Assembly: GCF_040712315.1 (NCBI RefSeq)
Contig: NC_134013.1
Coordinates: 87,240,001 to 87,304,000 of the forward strand
Direction: 5' to 3'
Length of the DNA: 64,000 bases
From: Castanea sativa
Lineage: Eukaryota > Streptophyta > Magnoliopsida > Fagales > Fagaceae
A program made the position numbers and the translations under genes. Positions 34,375 through 47,113 of the stretch are shown piece by piece; the first letter of the stretch is position 1, and each line of letters starts with the position of its first letter. The notes under the pieces were generated by a model. The model was not told the DNA's origin. It did no database searches and was given only the letters and a program-made list of their open reading frames with translations.

Positions 34375-37300
34375 ATGTTTCTCTTCACCCTCATGATGCT
34401 AATTAAAAGGCGATCCATTCTCCTGCTCCTGGCTTTTCTGTTAGTGCAGCCATGCATACTTCACTTGTCCCACTCTTCCAACAACTTTACAGATCAATCA
34501 GCTCTCATTGCCTTCAAATCTGAAATCAGTTTTCATCCAAATGATACTGTCTTCTCTGCTAGTAACTGGTCCACAACAACAAACTTCTGTGACTGGTTTG
34601 GGGTCTCTTGCAGCCGACGCAGACTAAGAGTCACAGCCTTGAACCTTTCCCATGTGGGTCTACAAGGCACCATTTCCCCTCATATTGGCAACCTCTCCTT
34701 CCTAGTCTCACTTGATCTTGGAAACAACAGTTTCTCTGGTTTTCTGCCACATGAGATTGGTAATCTACACCGCTTGAGGGAACTTTGGCTGCCAAACAAC
34801 CTATTGGAAGGTAATATTCCTCCAACTCTACATAATTGCCAGAAACTTGAAGCTTTATATCTTTATGGAAACAACTTAAATGGTAGCATACCTAAAGATT
34901 TAGGCATGTTACCAAGGCTTCGCCGTATATATCTTGGTAGAAACCGTCTTATGGGTACAATTCCATCGTCCCTCGGCAATTTGTCGTCATTAGAGGTCTT
35001 AGCATTGACCGACAATAGCCTCACTGGTGCATTTCCTCTAGTCATCTTTAACTTGTCTTCTCTAGTGGCTATTTCTATCACAAGAAATAACCTCTCAGGA
35101 ACCCTTCCAATGGATCTTTGTAGCCATTGTCCTAATCTTCAAGGACTGTTTATTTCCTTCAACATATTCAGTGGTAAGCTCCCCTCACAGTTTAATAACT
35201 GCAGAGAGCTTTCAAATCTATCTCTATCTTACAATATGTTTGACGGAAGTATTTCAAAAGGTTTTGGGAGTATAAAAAAGCTTGAATACCTCTATCTTGG
35301 AGGTAACAACTTAATTGGAAATATTCCTCCTATCATAAGCAATTTATCGACGTTGCAAGAGTTTGCTTCTGAAAGTAACAACATTAAAGGAAGCATTCCA
35401 AGTGATTTATGGCGTCTCCAAAATCTGATTGTATTTGATGTTGAATATAATGATCTCACTGGGACAATACCCCAAAATATTTTCAACATTACCTCTCTAC
35501 AACTTCTCGACTTAATGGGTAATTCCTTGTCTGGAAATCTTTCATTAGATTCTAAGATCTCCTGCCCTAATCTTGAAATCTTGTATCTTGATTTCAACAA
35601 AATTAGCGGTGGTATCCCATCATATCTTTCAAATTGTTCCAACCTCGTCCTAGTAGATTTATCAGCAAATTTACTCTCTGGACCTATACCCAGAAGTCTT
35701 GGAAACTTAAAATATCTCCAAACACTTTATTTGAGTGAGAATCAACTAAGAGAGGTGCCTGGTCATCAAAGGCATAGTTTCCTTACATCTTTAACCAGTT
35801 GCACATCTTTAGAGCTGCTATCTATATCCTTCAATCCCTTGAATATTACACTTCCGGAAACCATTGGAAATTTTTCGGATTCGCTTAAACTCATTGATTT
35901 GCGTCAAAGCCAAATAAAGGGTCAAATTCCAATAGGAATTGGTTCCTTGAAAAATTTGACCGTGCTTGATTTGAGCTCTAACAATGTGTCTGGAAATCTA
36001 CCGTCAACATTAGGGGGATTAGAGGAATTGCAAAGATTGAATCTTACAGACAATAATATTGGAGGAAACATTCCTGAAGAGCTTTGCCAGCTAATCAAGC
36101 TGGGAGAATTATCTCTCTCAAAGAACAAAATTTCTGGATCCATCCCAAATTGCATTGGAAACCTCGGTCTTTTGCAGAGATTAAACTTGAGTTATAACAA
36201 ACTGATATCATCAATCCCATTGAATGTGTGGAATCTTGAAAATCTATTGTTCTTGGATTTATCATCAAATTCCCTTAGCGGATCTTTGTCTCCAAACATA
36301 AGAAAACTCGATGTTATTGAGTATGTGAATTTATCTCATAACCAAATTACTGGAAGTGTTCCAAGTATCATTGGTGCTTTTGAAAGCTTGCGTAATCTTG
36401 ATTTGTCAAAGAACTCATTTCAAGGAGACATTCCTCGTTCTTTTGGACAATTGAAAGGAATGGATCAGCTGGACCTCTCAAACAATAATCTATCTGGTGC
36501 AATTCCTAAGTCTCTTGAGGCACTTCGGTTTCTCAAATGTCTGAATTTGTCATTCAACAAGTTATCAGGAGAGATTCCTTCTGGTGGACCTTTTGCAAAC
36601 TTCAAGGCAGAATCATTTTTAGGTAATGAAGCACTTTGTGGGAATTCAATTTTTGGAGTTCCACCTTGCACAAGTCCCAGTTCTAAAGGAGCAAGGGTGA
36701 AACAACTTTTGCTCAAATATATTGTTCCTAGCATTGCATCAATTATAATATTTGCAACACTGGTCATTATGCTAAGAAGACATCCACAATATAACATGCG
36801 AATTCCAAGTTCACTTTTCACATTACCTACAGTGGATCAGAGAATGATATCATATCATGAACTTTGTCGTGGGACAAATAACTTTTGTGAAAGCAACTTG
36901 CTTGGAATTGGAGGGTTTGGTGCTGTGTACAAAGGGATACTGTCTGATGGGACCATTGTTGCTGTCAAAGTTCTAAACCTGCATTTGGAGGGTACTTTCA
37001 AAAGTTTTGATGCTGAATGCACGGTGTTAAGGGCATTCCGACATAGAAATCTGGTTAAAGTCATTAGTGTATGCTCCAATCCCGAGTTTAAAGCTTTGGT
37101 GTTGCAGTATATGTCAAATTATAGCCTTGAAAAGTGGTTATACTCTCACAACTACTGCTTGAATCTTGTTCAAAGAGTAGGCATTATGGTTGATGTTGCA
37201 TCAGCGTTAGATTATCTCCATAATGGTCAATTAGAATGCGTGGTACATTGTGATTTGAAGCCTAGCAATATTCTTTTGGACGAGGACATGGTTGCACATG

Positions 37301-40300
37301 TTGGAGACTTTGGCATTGCAAAGATTTTAGCTGAAAATAAGGATGCAACCCAAACCAAAACCATTGGTACAATCGGCTATATCGCACCAGGTATGCATGA
37401 AGTCACCTCTATTCATTTAATTATTTAGCTAATTTCATGAATAACTTTAGTAGTGGCTAATCTTAGGAATAACATTGTGCATGGTAGTTCAAATCAGCTC
37501 GTATCTAGTTGCATTAAATTAATATTTTGATTTATCTAGTCAAATACAATTTAATTCAACAGTACTAAAATGCTAGACTCGTAAATGCAACCAACAACCA
37601 TAGTATTGATATGGCTTGTTGCATCAGTTTGTAAAATAGGAAAAAAACTTCACATTTTACCTAATCTATCTCATAAACCTCCTACATCAACCAATGTAGA
37701 ATTGTTCAAAAATCTATTTTTGCTACAGCAACTGTGTAAATATACATGGTTTTGTAGCTTGGTAAGTGTATATTTTAACAATTATTTACTTCACCCCATT
37801 AGTAAGAGAGAGATATGACTTGAAATAATTTTAAAGAATTTGGTAAGGAAATAGTATTTTAATGAAAAGTAGTGTAAAATAAATAATTTAATGTGGAGTG
37901 TTTTGAAAAGTGAGTATATAAAATGAAAAAAAAAAAGTTCTTATACTAAATATAAAAAAAATTTGCATGAGCTAATGCAAATGCTCTCCCACTTTATGGC
38001 CATCAACAATATACAAAGGTAGTGATCCAATAGATCAATTTTCCTAAATTGACTATAGAAGTTTAGTTATGGTGATCAACCTCTAAGCCCAATACAAATC
38101 ATTTCGAAGTATAACTCAAATGAATATGTAGTGATATGAAGGAGTGTTCATATTTAGCTCGGAAGTTGGGAGCTAAAAATAATTACAAAAGTATATAACC
38201 AATATTAGGGACACAAATTTCTTCACAAATTGTTGATAAAAACTTTACATACACATATGGACACAATGGGATGGGAGTCGCCACTTAGTTTTTGCAATAG
38301 TTTAAGAACCATATATATAGCATCCTCTCGAGAAAGAACCTTTTGATCTTACTATTAGAAATATGGGTTCGGAGTTAAGGTACGGTTTTGGAAAAGTGTT
38401 AGACACCCAAAACCGCCTAACCCTAAGGTTTGCTTCCCTTCATTGTGTCTTATGTCTTAACCCTATTAAAGGCACACTCAATATTGTATGTATACTCACA
38501 CACATACACTCACATGCATCTAACAATCAACATAGCATCAATCATTCCACAAGACCTAAGCATACATCTATCATAACAATCAACCGAAACCTAACATTCA
38601 TCTAGCATGACATATCCCAACCCAGGCATAGCATACATATCATATCAACCTAGCATTCATCTAGCATGGCATTTCATGTTAACCTAACATCCATCTAATA
38701 ATGCATATTATCCATCACAAACCCTAGCATACATCTAGTCATGGCGTCTCCTAACACATTACATTATCCAAGGCCACAACAAAACAAGGAAGCAAGATAG
38801 GCATGGCAAGCAAACATAGATCATCACATGTATTCCAAACTTTTAGACATGAAATAAAATATCAAACAAACAAATTACATCATTAAAATGCATGTTCATA
38901 CCAATGCATGACTTGCCTCAACCTTGCAATAACTCAGCACCTATGACATCAATGAATGAGCATATGAATGCATGTTCATAACATTAAAATAAGAACAAAA
39001 AGGAAAACTCTAATCTAGCATATTGAAGAAAAACTAACATATAAGTAGAGAAGCAAAGGCTTGAAAGCATAAGAAAGGGAATGAAAAAGAGGCGTATGAT
39101 GTGAAATAAAACACAAAAAACATGAATTAGGATTTTTGGGCACAAGTATGCGTGTGCATACATAGGCCTACGTACACAGGCAATTGCATGCATACGCATA
39201 CTTCGAGCCTGCATACACATGCAAGAAGCACACACGCAAACACGCCCTAAACCCAAACCCAGAAACAGAAAATCAGAGAAAAAAAAAAAAAAAACTTAAA
39301 TCTAACATCCTATCATGCTCAAAATATAGGGAAGCATAAACCTAATCTAAACAAACATGTTATAACATAAACAAAGCAAAAAAAAAATATCAGAAGCAAA
39401 ATTAAAAGTAGAAAAGAAAGAGAAGGCTGTAAAAAAATACCTCAAACCAAAAAGCTCCTAGGCTTGATTTTTTACCGTTCTCCTCAGTCAAATCTATTCA
39501 CAAATCAATAAAAATGCAATTAGTAATCTTAAAATTCAAAGATCAAGGCCAGAATATGCCTCAATCAAACAAAATTAACTTGAGGATGATTTGTAAAAAA
39601 CTCCTTCTTTGATTCACTATTTCTAGTGAATCTCAGGCTTTCCCTTAGGACATTTTATGTTTTGTATGGCTATTTATATTGTGAAAATGGGGGTTTGGAA
39701 CGGCTTCTAGACGATGTGAGATTCGTTCCAAACCTCAGTATTTAATGCAAAAAAACTTGCATTTTTTATGTCTCTGAAATCCTACGTATGCAGGTCGAGG
39801 GTTTTCTTTGGCCTTCATTTTTCAAAAAATAGATTTTTTGCTTATTAAAAAGTTATATTTTCCATTTTAACATCTCTCAAGTCAAATTTGTAATTTGATT
39901 GGGCCTAAATCAACCTTGGGTTTTAGAATTTTAGCATCATTTAGGAACAAGGGCCCGAGTCGTAAGGGGTATAAAATGCCACTTTTATAATTACAAATCA
40001 CAACATACCACATTAATGATTGTGAAAAAAAGTACACTACATTATGCAGTAATCCTGGCAATCATTCCTAATTACAAAGGTAAACCATAAGAACATAATA
40101 GCAATTAGACACATAAATATATAGAAGAATCTAATATACATATATACATCAATTGATGGAATGCATACAATAAACACCTTTTTTTTGTATGAATGGGGTG
40201 TGGGTGTGTGTACCCACTGAAAGTTTTTATTTGTAGAGTTTTTACATTTTTTGGACAAACATTCAGATCATTAACTTAAAGACTTTTTGACATATATGAG

Positions 40301-40664
40301 TATGGCAGAGTACGGTTCTGAAGGGAGAGTATCCACTAAAGGTGACATTTATAGCTATGGGATAATATTGTTGGAGATGATCACAAGGAAGAAACCTACC
40401 GATGAAATGTTTGTTGGAGAACTAGGTATGAGGCAATGGATTGCATCACTTCCTGACAAAATGGAAGTCGTGGACGATGGTTTGCTTAGAATAGAAGATA
40501 GAAGAGATGTGACTGTCATGCAAACTATCCTTTCATCTATCTTGGAATTAGGCTTGAGGTGTTCTGAAGAATTACCAGATGAAAGACTTGACATCAAGGA
40601 CGTGGTGGCCAAAGTTAATAAAATCAAATTGGCACTACTTGGAAACATAAATAATGGTGTTTGA
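34375..40664 (+). CDS. LRR receptor-like serine/threonine kinase, class XII type (FLS2/EFR/Xa21-like)
   Basis: Two exons join in frame: 34375-37390 and 40309-40664, with a GTATGC donor and a GGCAG acceptor, giving 1123 residues and restoring the APEYGSEG kinase motif across the junction. Order: signal peptide (about 1-35), LRR N-terminal domain (DQSALIAFK to CDWFGVSC), more than 20 plant-type LRRs (about 80-720), one transmembrane helix (about 777-800), and a kinase from about 835. Kinase motifs include GIGGFGAVYKG, VAVKV, HCDLKPSN near 956 and VGDFGIAK near 977. The catalytic loop has HCD in place of HRD, so it is a non-RD kinase, a class often linked to pattern-triggered immunity. The intron position in the kinase domain fits class XII receptors. 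No internal stops. The ligand cannot be inferred. Confidence 0.93.
37391..40308 (+). other. Intron of the receptor kinase gene, with repeat-derived DNA
   Basis: The 2.9-kb intron begins GTATGC and ends GGCAG. From about 38250 to 39980 it looks like retrotransposon- or LTR-derived DNA: a GGGAGTCGCCACTTAG word and GGTTCGGAGTTAAGGTACGG, then degenerate repeats of CATCTAGCATG-like words (about 38510-38760), and many CATGC/ATGCAT words. I could not define boundaries or a target duplication. Open frames here are low-complexity. Confidence 0.6.
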
Positions 40665-41229
40665 TATTTGCGTTATTGCTCAAGTTTCTTATGTGTGCAC
40701 ATGCAAAGACATTGTTAAAGCTTGCTTTCTTCTTCTTCTATTTTTTCAAGGTGTAATTTTGTGACCCTAGTTTGGTATGTACTTTGATTTTATAAGCTTT
40801 ACAAGTAGTATGTCACTTGGGACCAAAATCAATCAAATTTATTCCAAGCTATTAATATTTAAAGTTAATATACCAAGCTTTTAATTTATTGCATAAAGAA
40901 TTTATTGCATAAAGAATTTATTGCATAAAGATACTAAGTTTGACATTCTGAAATCTTGTATGAACAAATGTAATTGGGATCTTTTGAATAAGAAAATCCA
41001 CACTCTTAGTATCAATGGACAAAGAATGACAAATGAAAATTTTTATACTCCATCACCCCCACAATGCATGTGGTTGTATTTATTTTAAGCAACAATATAA
41101 AGGGCATAAATACCAATTATATGAAGGACTCACAATTACAATTACACAAATGTTCTTATACAAACATGTATACAATTTGCTGGCAATAAGTTGTCCATGT
41201 TTTTTTCTTTTTCTTTTTCTTTTTTTTGG
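40665..41229. other. 3' flank of the receptor kinase, AT-rich
   Basis: Contains a triplicated TTTATTGCATAAAGAA-type word near 40887-40930. From about 41005, AGTATCAATGG and AAGAATGACAAA match 11561-11585, upstream of the other copia RNase H remnant. No gene. Confidence 0.5.
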
Positions 41230-41345
41230 CTTAATAACCTAAGCATGATTTTTAAAGAAGGTTTAGCTTGAATTTGATCTTCTATAATTTAGCAAAAGGA
41301 AGCCCCTTATTGAAAAAATGGGCTAACTGGTCTTTCGTGGGTGTA
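41230..41345 (-). mobile_element. Ty1-copia RNase H tail remnant
   Basis: It closely resembles 11625-11730: AGGTTTAGCTTGAATTTGAT and AAAAGGAAGCCCCTTA. On the minus strand this is the end of a Ty1-copia RNase H domain and its stop. It is cut off at 41350 by a MITE end. Confidence 0.65.
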
Positions 41346-41350
41346 CATAA

Positions 41351-41480
41351 GAGCATTCACATTAAGAATGCTATAATGCTAAAAAATACTATATTGGACA
41401 ACCAAAATACCAACTACATCAAACATGCTAAATTTTTTACACTTAGCTACAGTGAGTTTCCATCTATAACAGCTCACTAT
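41351..41480. mobile_element. Left end of a PIF/Harbinger-like MITE, partner end missing
   Basis: TAA precedes GAGCATTCAC at 41351. The sub-terminal words TTAGCTACAGTGAG and ATAACAGCTCACTATAGCT match 12230-12275 in the complete element at 12112-13237. No right end was found before 43 kb. Confidence 0.6.
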
Positions 41481-41759
41481 AGCTGAATGTTAAAACCAAG
41501 TATCAATTTTTTAATCTTGACCCACTTGTGCCACAAAGTCCTTTCTCCCTTTCTCACACACACTACCTCCTCTCCCTTTTCTTTTCTAGTTTAGCCTCAA
41601 CCCATGCCGCCCAGCTCCCTTGTCTTTTCCCACGTTGCTTCCCTTTCCTCAACCCACGCTACCAACAATCCAAGAACCCTTTTCCCTCTGACCAAACCCA
41701 AAAACCCACGTCGCCAAACATATGATTACATTGAAAACAGAAAAATAGAAATTCCATTT

Positions 41760-43057
41760 GGTTATAGGATTGGATATTCCTAATACAAGATTACTAAGGG
41801 ATTTTGTAAGAGGGAGTTATGCTGAACCAAGCCTGCCTCCGAATGAAACTTGAGCTTCTTTATACAGACTAGGAGGAGCTTAGGATCCTTTGGGGGAGCT
41901 TAGGATCCTTTGAAGATTCCTGAAATTCTTGGGGGGGGGGGGTAATTTGCTTTTTCAGAGGGTGAAAACCTTTTCCACCGAAAGTAGGCGAGAACCTTGA
42001 AAGAGCAGCGTAGCTGCAACACTGTTCATGTTTTGTCTTTTTGTGTCAATTGGTATTGTTTTTGTTTTCTTGTCAGTTGGTACTATTCATGAATAGTAAC
42101 TTGTCTGATGGTACTATTTTGAATAATGACCGAATCTGAGACTGTTTGGAACTATTCTAAATAGTGACTGGTGTTACTAGAATAGTCTAGGGACTATCCA
42201 AATTATGGCCCTCGTAAGAGTCTTGAGAATCCTAGAAGGGGTTAAATAGTTGGTGACTGGTGGATGCTTCGGAAGAGGTAGGAGAAGTCTTTTTTTTCTT
42301 CTTCTAATTGTGAAGCCTGGAGGAGCAACTGATCGGCAAGATCTTTTAATTCTTTGCTAGATTTTTCGGCAACTGAGACGGATTCTAGGCTAGACTAAGA
42401 CCTTGTCTTTTGGGCAATAGTCCTAGGGACTAAAGGAGGGAAATCCTTATTTATCTAATTGATGACTAGGTCAATTTTGAGGCCATCCCACCATTTCACT
42501 AAGAATTCCATGTTTAGCAAATTGTTATTAATTGCATAGGACCACGTACTGATCCAATGGATTTTATACCTACTGCTCATATGCAAGATTGCTGGAAACT
42601 GGGAATTATGATGGTTGACTTGGAATCTTGAGTTGAAACACCTGAGGGCATCCTAGAGAGGTTCTGGGAAGATCTGAGTGATTGATCCAAACATTTCCCA
42701 CCACTTAAGGAACCATGTCGGTATTTGGCTGTTGAAATTTTTGTCAAACATTAAGAACCATAATGATCAAAGTTCTTATTCTAATAAAATAAAATCTTTT
42801 CAAAGGCATCTATATAGTCATAATAACTATATTGAATTTCTGTGCCTTCTATCTGGAGTGTTCTGAGCAAGGAGGGGTGTTGGCCCCATTCTTTGCAACT
42901 AACGAATCTGGTGATGATGAGCTCATGGTAGAGGACGACTAAGGGATCCACTTTGGACTTGATGTCTTCTATTCGAGTAGACTTTTCTTGGATGAGGATG
43001 CTCTTTTAGAACTTGATGGACTTTTTTGGGTCTTTTGGAAGAAAATGTCAATTTGGT
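41760..43057 (-). mobile_element. Decayed retroelement or pararetrovirus-like coding remnant
   Basis: On the minus strand, several frames give fragments that look like a former protein: a Ser/Lys-rich part near 43000, a stretch ending in HELIITRFVSCKEWGQH near 42890, a Trp-rich stretch around 42700 (WFLKWWEMFG), and VKWWDGLKIDLVI near 42480. Stops and frameshifts break it throughout. Trp-rich segments of this kind occur in polyproteins of plant endogenous pararetroviruses and related elements, but I am unsure of the family. Positions 41900-42270 look non-coding. Confidence 0.4.
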
Positions 43058-43326
43058 GGCAAAACTTCCATTGCAAGGGTTAATGGATCTTTTATATGAA
43101 TCATGTGAGGTTCAATATAAAAGATGTGCTGAATGTAAGGTTTCTTAATGTAAGGATGTTGATACCGTATTTTGTCCACCCTCGATTTACATGGCAAAAC
43201 TACCATTGCAAGGGCTAATAGATTTTTTATATGAATCATGTGAGGTTCAATATAAAATATGTGTTGGATGTAAGGTTTCTTAACGTAAGGATGTTGATAC
43301 CGTATTTTGTCCACCCTCGATTTACA
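43058..43326. repeat. Tandem duplication, 135 bp x2
   Basis: Copies at about 43058-43192 and 43193-43326 share CATTGCAAGGG, ATGAATCATGTGAGGTTCAA, and GATACCGTATTTTGTCCACC. Differences are few. Non-coding. Confidence 0.92.
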
Positions 43327-43851
43327 TTCTATTATTGGTGATATGCCAATTTGTAAAACCTATATAGCAATTATCATTAGCTCACTTTGGGTGAATTATT
43401 CATTTTAATAAGCGTGTAATGTTATTTAAAAATTGAAAACATGTGTTTATACACGTATACCAAACGGCCCCTTAAATTTTTTGGATATACTTTTTTAAGC
43501 ACTAGTGTTAAATAATACAAACTATTACACTAAAGTGGTGAGTTTAATTTACATTTTCAATTTCGAAACTATGAGTTAAGACTTACAATTTCAGCGTTAT
43601 TACACACTTATTTTTCTTTTTTAATGAATAAATATTATATATATTTATATATATACTTTGTTTTTCTTTTATGTGGTGAGAGTGAGATGTCATTTTGTCT
43701 AATAGCGTGGATAAAGGAAAGTTATGGATTTCTTTTTGTAAGAAATGATGGAGTGATGTCGTGTCTTCTTTTATTTGATGGAATATGTGAACTAGTGGAA
43801 TATTGTATATTAGAATGTACATAGTGAGATGTACTATTTTGTAGAATGCAT

Positions 43852-43884
<33 letters not shown>

Positions 43885-44411
43885 TCTCGAACTCGGTGAG
43901 AGTGGGATGTCATTCCGTCTAATAATATAGATAATGAAATGTTATGAGATTTCTTTTTGCATGAAGTGATCATGGAGTGATGTCTTATCTTCTTTTATTT
44001 GGTAGAATGTGTGAATCGGCAGAATATTGTATATTAGAATGATACACCATAATGTACATAATAGGATATATTATTTTGTAGAACGCATTATACAAAATAT
44101 AGCAAATCTACTCTTCTTTATAGCTGTTAGTGATAACATGGTTTGCAGTTGCCCTTGGCTCCATTGCCTGCGCTTTAATTGGTGGCCAATATGGAGCTCT
44201 AACCTCTAGTTGATCAGTTCCTTTTCAGTTATGGAAAGGAAACATATATGTGGTTGTAGTTCATGCCCTCAAATTCTTGAACAGACAAGAGGAACTCATT
44301 CGACAAAATAGTAGATTACCAAAATTTTTTATCAGGGTTTCAAAATGACTCATGCATTTTTTTAGTCTGGCATTGTACGTAGACATGGAAAACGTAAAAA
44401 ACAAAAAATGA

Positions 44412-44496
44412 TGGGGTGAGAGAGGCTCGAACTCTCGACCTCAGGATAACTCAGAAGCTATGAGACCTACGCGCTAGCCAACTGCGCCACCACCCC
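44412..44496 (-). tRNA. tRNA-Met (CAT), elongator type, with intron (copy B)
   Basis: Base-for-base identical to 7788-7872, including the 11-nt intron after the CAT anticodon loop, with a T run downstream at about 44403-44408 for Pol III termination. The surrounding unit has accumulated substitutions, so the tRNA is probably under selection or recently homogenised. Confidence 0.95.
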
Positions 44497-45556
44497 GAAG
44501 TTGGTTATGGTTGTAAACTTTATCAGGATACTTTTGCTCATCTTGCACCAAATTTGAATATGAAATTCAAACTTTGACGTGAATGTCCAATTGCCAAAGA
44601 ATACTCTAACGCCAAAATCCCAAAGTAGCTATGCAAAATTTCAAAAGTTTAGGTTTCGAGTTGAGCATTTTTGCTTTGGGAACTCATGGATTTCTTGGAT
44701 GCTGGCTGAAACCATGGCCTCTACATTTAGGGAGCATTTTCCACATTATGTTGCTAATGGTTTTCAGGTATTGGTAGTTCTCAAACATCAGTATCTGAAT
44801 TTAAGTAAATGATCCTATTTCTGACAAAATTTCTAATATTGTTTCTTTCATTCTTTGCTGCATTAGCCTTATCTGGTGGCTTGGGAACATACACATGGAG
44901 TCCACATCCTTTATCTGTATCTTACACTCAAGAAGGTGATACTTGAAGCCCAAATCATTAGTTCTTTTCGTAATATCTAACAAGTGTGTAGTCTTTATAT
45001 TTTTTGGAGTCCACATCCTTATTTGGATCTTACACTAAAGAAGGTGACACTTGAAGCCCATCATTAGTTCTTTCGTAATATCTAACAAGTGTGTTGTCTC
45101 TACAATTTTTTTTTTTTTTAATTTAAGGGGGGTGGATTCTTTGTCTTGGTTTTTCAAATTATTGGATATCTAAGAGAGTATCAAAGGATGAATATCGAGA
45201 AAAGTTTCTTCAGGCCATGGCTCCAAAATTGTATTTTAATCTATTGGTGAATATAGTAATGTTCTTTATTGTAGATTAAACCTTTTTCTTTTACTTTTCT
45301 GTTTTTGTAATGCTTTTCCTTTAGTTGTTCCTCTTTTAAGTATCCTCTATCTTGAGGTTTACGAGGTGAATTAAGATTGAAAGCGTTCTATAGGTTCTGC
45401 TAATAAACTAGAACATCTCCCTATGTCAACACTAGTAATTAAGATCGAAATATTTTACTCGCCTTGATCATTCTAACTGTTGCTTCAAGGAGTTCTAGCA
45501 ATTTTTCTTTTCTTTTCTTTTTTTCGCTTGAATGAGTTCTGGCAACTGAGGATCAA

Positions 45557-45877
45557 ATGGCCAAACAGCAAAGTATGGTGAGACAGGCAAGGGCAACACC
45601 AGCAGCAAAATTTATATCTCAAGCAAATGATGATACAACAATGCCTTCTTGCCTTTGAATCCAGTGTAGGAAATATTTTCAACAGAAGAGTGCTTTTAGC
45701 AATACTGAAGTGCCCAAGTGGCTTGCAATCAGTGAAGGTAAAGACAGCATGAAAAGTATAGAAGACCTGATTGATATATTGATAGAGTTGTCATCATTGC
45801 CTGATTATCAGAGTCCAAGAAACTCTATAAAGGTCCGTCACCCGAATTTACTTGCTTTGTACAAAGGTCATATGTAA
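45557..45877 (+). pseudogene. Unidentified coding remnant in unit B
   Basis: One frame runs from ATG at 45557 to TAA at 45875-45877, 107 codons with a single internal TGA after TMPSCL. Peptide landmarks are MAKQQSMVRQARATPAAK, KWLAISEGKDSMKSIEDL, LPDYQSP and HPNLLALYKGHM. The unit A copy (8927-9249) has more damage. The frame may open upstream without an ATG (VLATEDQ), so this could be a last exon. I do not recognise the protein. Confidence 0.45.
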
Positions 45878-46693
45878 GGTGCTTGTATGCCCAAAATACT
45901 TAAAGCAGAACAAAGTTTGGATGGCTGATAAATATATAGTTACAACCTTTTATGGTGTAGCCTGTGGGGATGGACGAATCCAACTATGCAATGTCCCTAG
46001 ATTTCAAGAGGAATAGCTAGAATATTTCTTGCTTTTTTTTTTTCGAGCTCTGTCCTTTCTCATCATTTTTGTTAGTTATCAATCAATGAGACTTGTAATT
46101 CACAATTAACAAATAAACTGCATTGATACTCCTTAAAACAAAACAAGAACAAATGAATTGCATTCAGCTCAGTTGACAAATGCCTTGGTGGGCTAGTAGA
46201 TCTGTCATTAGGTATAAAATTTTATCTCCTAGGTTTGAAGGAAATTTCTCTAGAAAGAAGATTCAATGTCTCCCTTATATCTCTTTGTTATGGAATTTGT
46301 AGTGTTGATCTCTAGGATTAAAAATGCAGCAACCGCCCAGCAGTGGGTTTAATTTTAAAAATGTGTAAAATCACAGGACTTAAATCATTTCTAAACAAAT
46401 TATAGTGGCCTCCCATGTTAGAGACATGATAAGCGAAAAATTAAGTGTTCTGATTTTTAGTGTGGATGAATGAGTAGAAATTTGGGTAACATAGTAAGTT
46501 TCTAGAATACTGATGAGAATGATTCAGTGATATCAAGTTTCTTGATAGAAGTTTATAGAAAGTAACACTCATAAAGAGGTTTAGGAAAGGAGAAGAAAAA
46601 GAGTAATAGAAATGGTCTATTACTTTTTTGAATGTGTGTGCACGCGCGCAGCGCCCTTGGCAAAGTAATGGTTGTTGGTGGTGGTGGCAATGG

Positions 46694-47113
46694 TCTGAAA
46701 CCAAATGCCTAGCTAGTTATAAGTTTCAAACCTTACTAAAAGAAACTTGTATGTATGCCGACTCTTTGATTGTGCTAAGTTAGCAATGGCATGGCCAATC
46801 TGGTTTGATATTGATATATACATCATGTTACGGACCTAAACGAATGAGTTTGTGATGTGAGCACCCTCACATGATTAGCCAACAAAGTAGTGAATAATAT
46901 TGACAATAATGTGAAATCACAAAATTTGGTCAAGCTGGCTGCATTATCAGTACTTGATTTTATTTAATATAATTCCCATTTATTTATCAATAAGTTTAGA
47001 GATTTCCCATTGAACAAGAAAATCTCCAATTCATACATTTATAAATTAATTTTATCGTCTCTTTATTGTTCTTGGCTAAACAATTTTTTTTTGTCTTGGA
47101 CCAACATTTTTAA
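46694..47113. other. 3' flank of chiB, no gene seen
   Basis: AT-rich spacer between the end of unit B and the chitinase stop codon; it should contain the chiB 3' UTR. No separate feature is supported. Confidence 0.5.

Larger units (their letters stand above)
43470..46693. repeat. Segmental duplication, unit B
   Basis: Collinear with unit A (6760-10064). It starts near AAATTTTTTGGATATACTTT and ends at GGTTGTTGGTGGTGGTGGCA. It contains a tRNA-Met gene, a GT microsatellite and the coding remnant. Immediately beyond lies chiB, whereas unit A is preceded by chiA, so the order of parts differs between copies. Confidence 0.9.

Noticed and set aside
34631..37079. Several antisense open frames opposite the receptor kinase
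   Set aside because: Shadows of a conserved LRR/kinase coding strand; no independent features.
38984..39256. Cys/Met/His-rich minus-strand frame in the receptor-kinase intron
   Set aside because: Built on repeated CATGC/ATGCAT words of repeat-derived DNA; no family.
38250..39980. A defined LTR retrotransposon in the receptor-kinase intron
   Set aside because: The sequence looks repeat-derived, but I found neither paired LTRs nor a target duplication, so I left it as unspecified repeat-like DNA.
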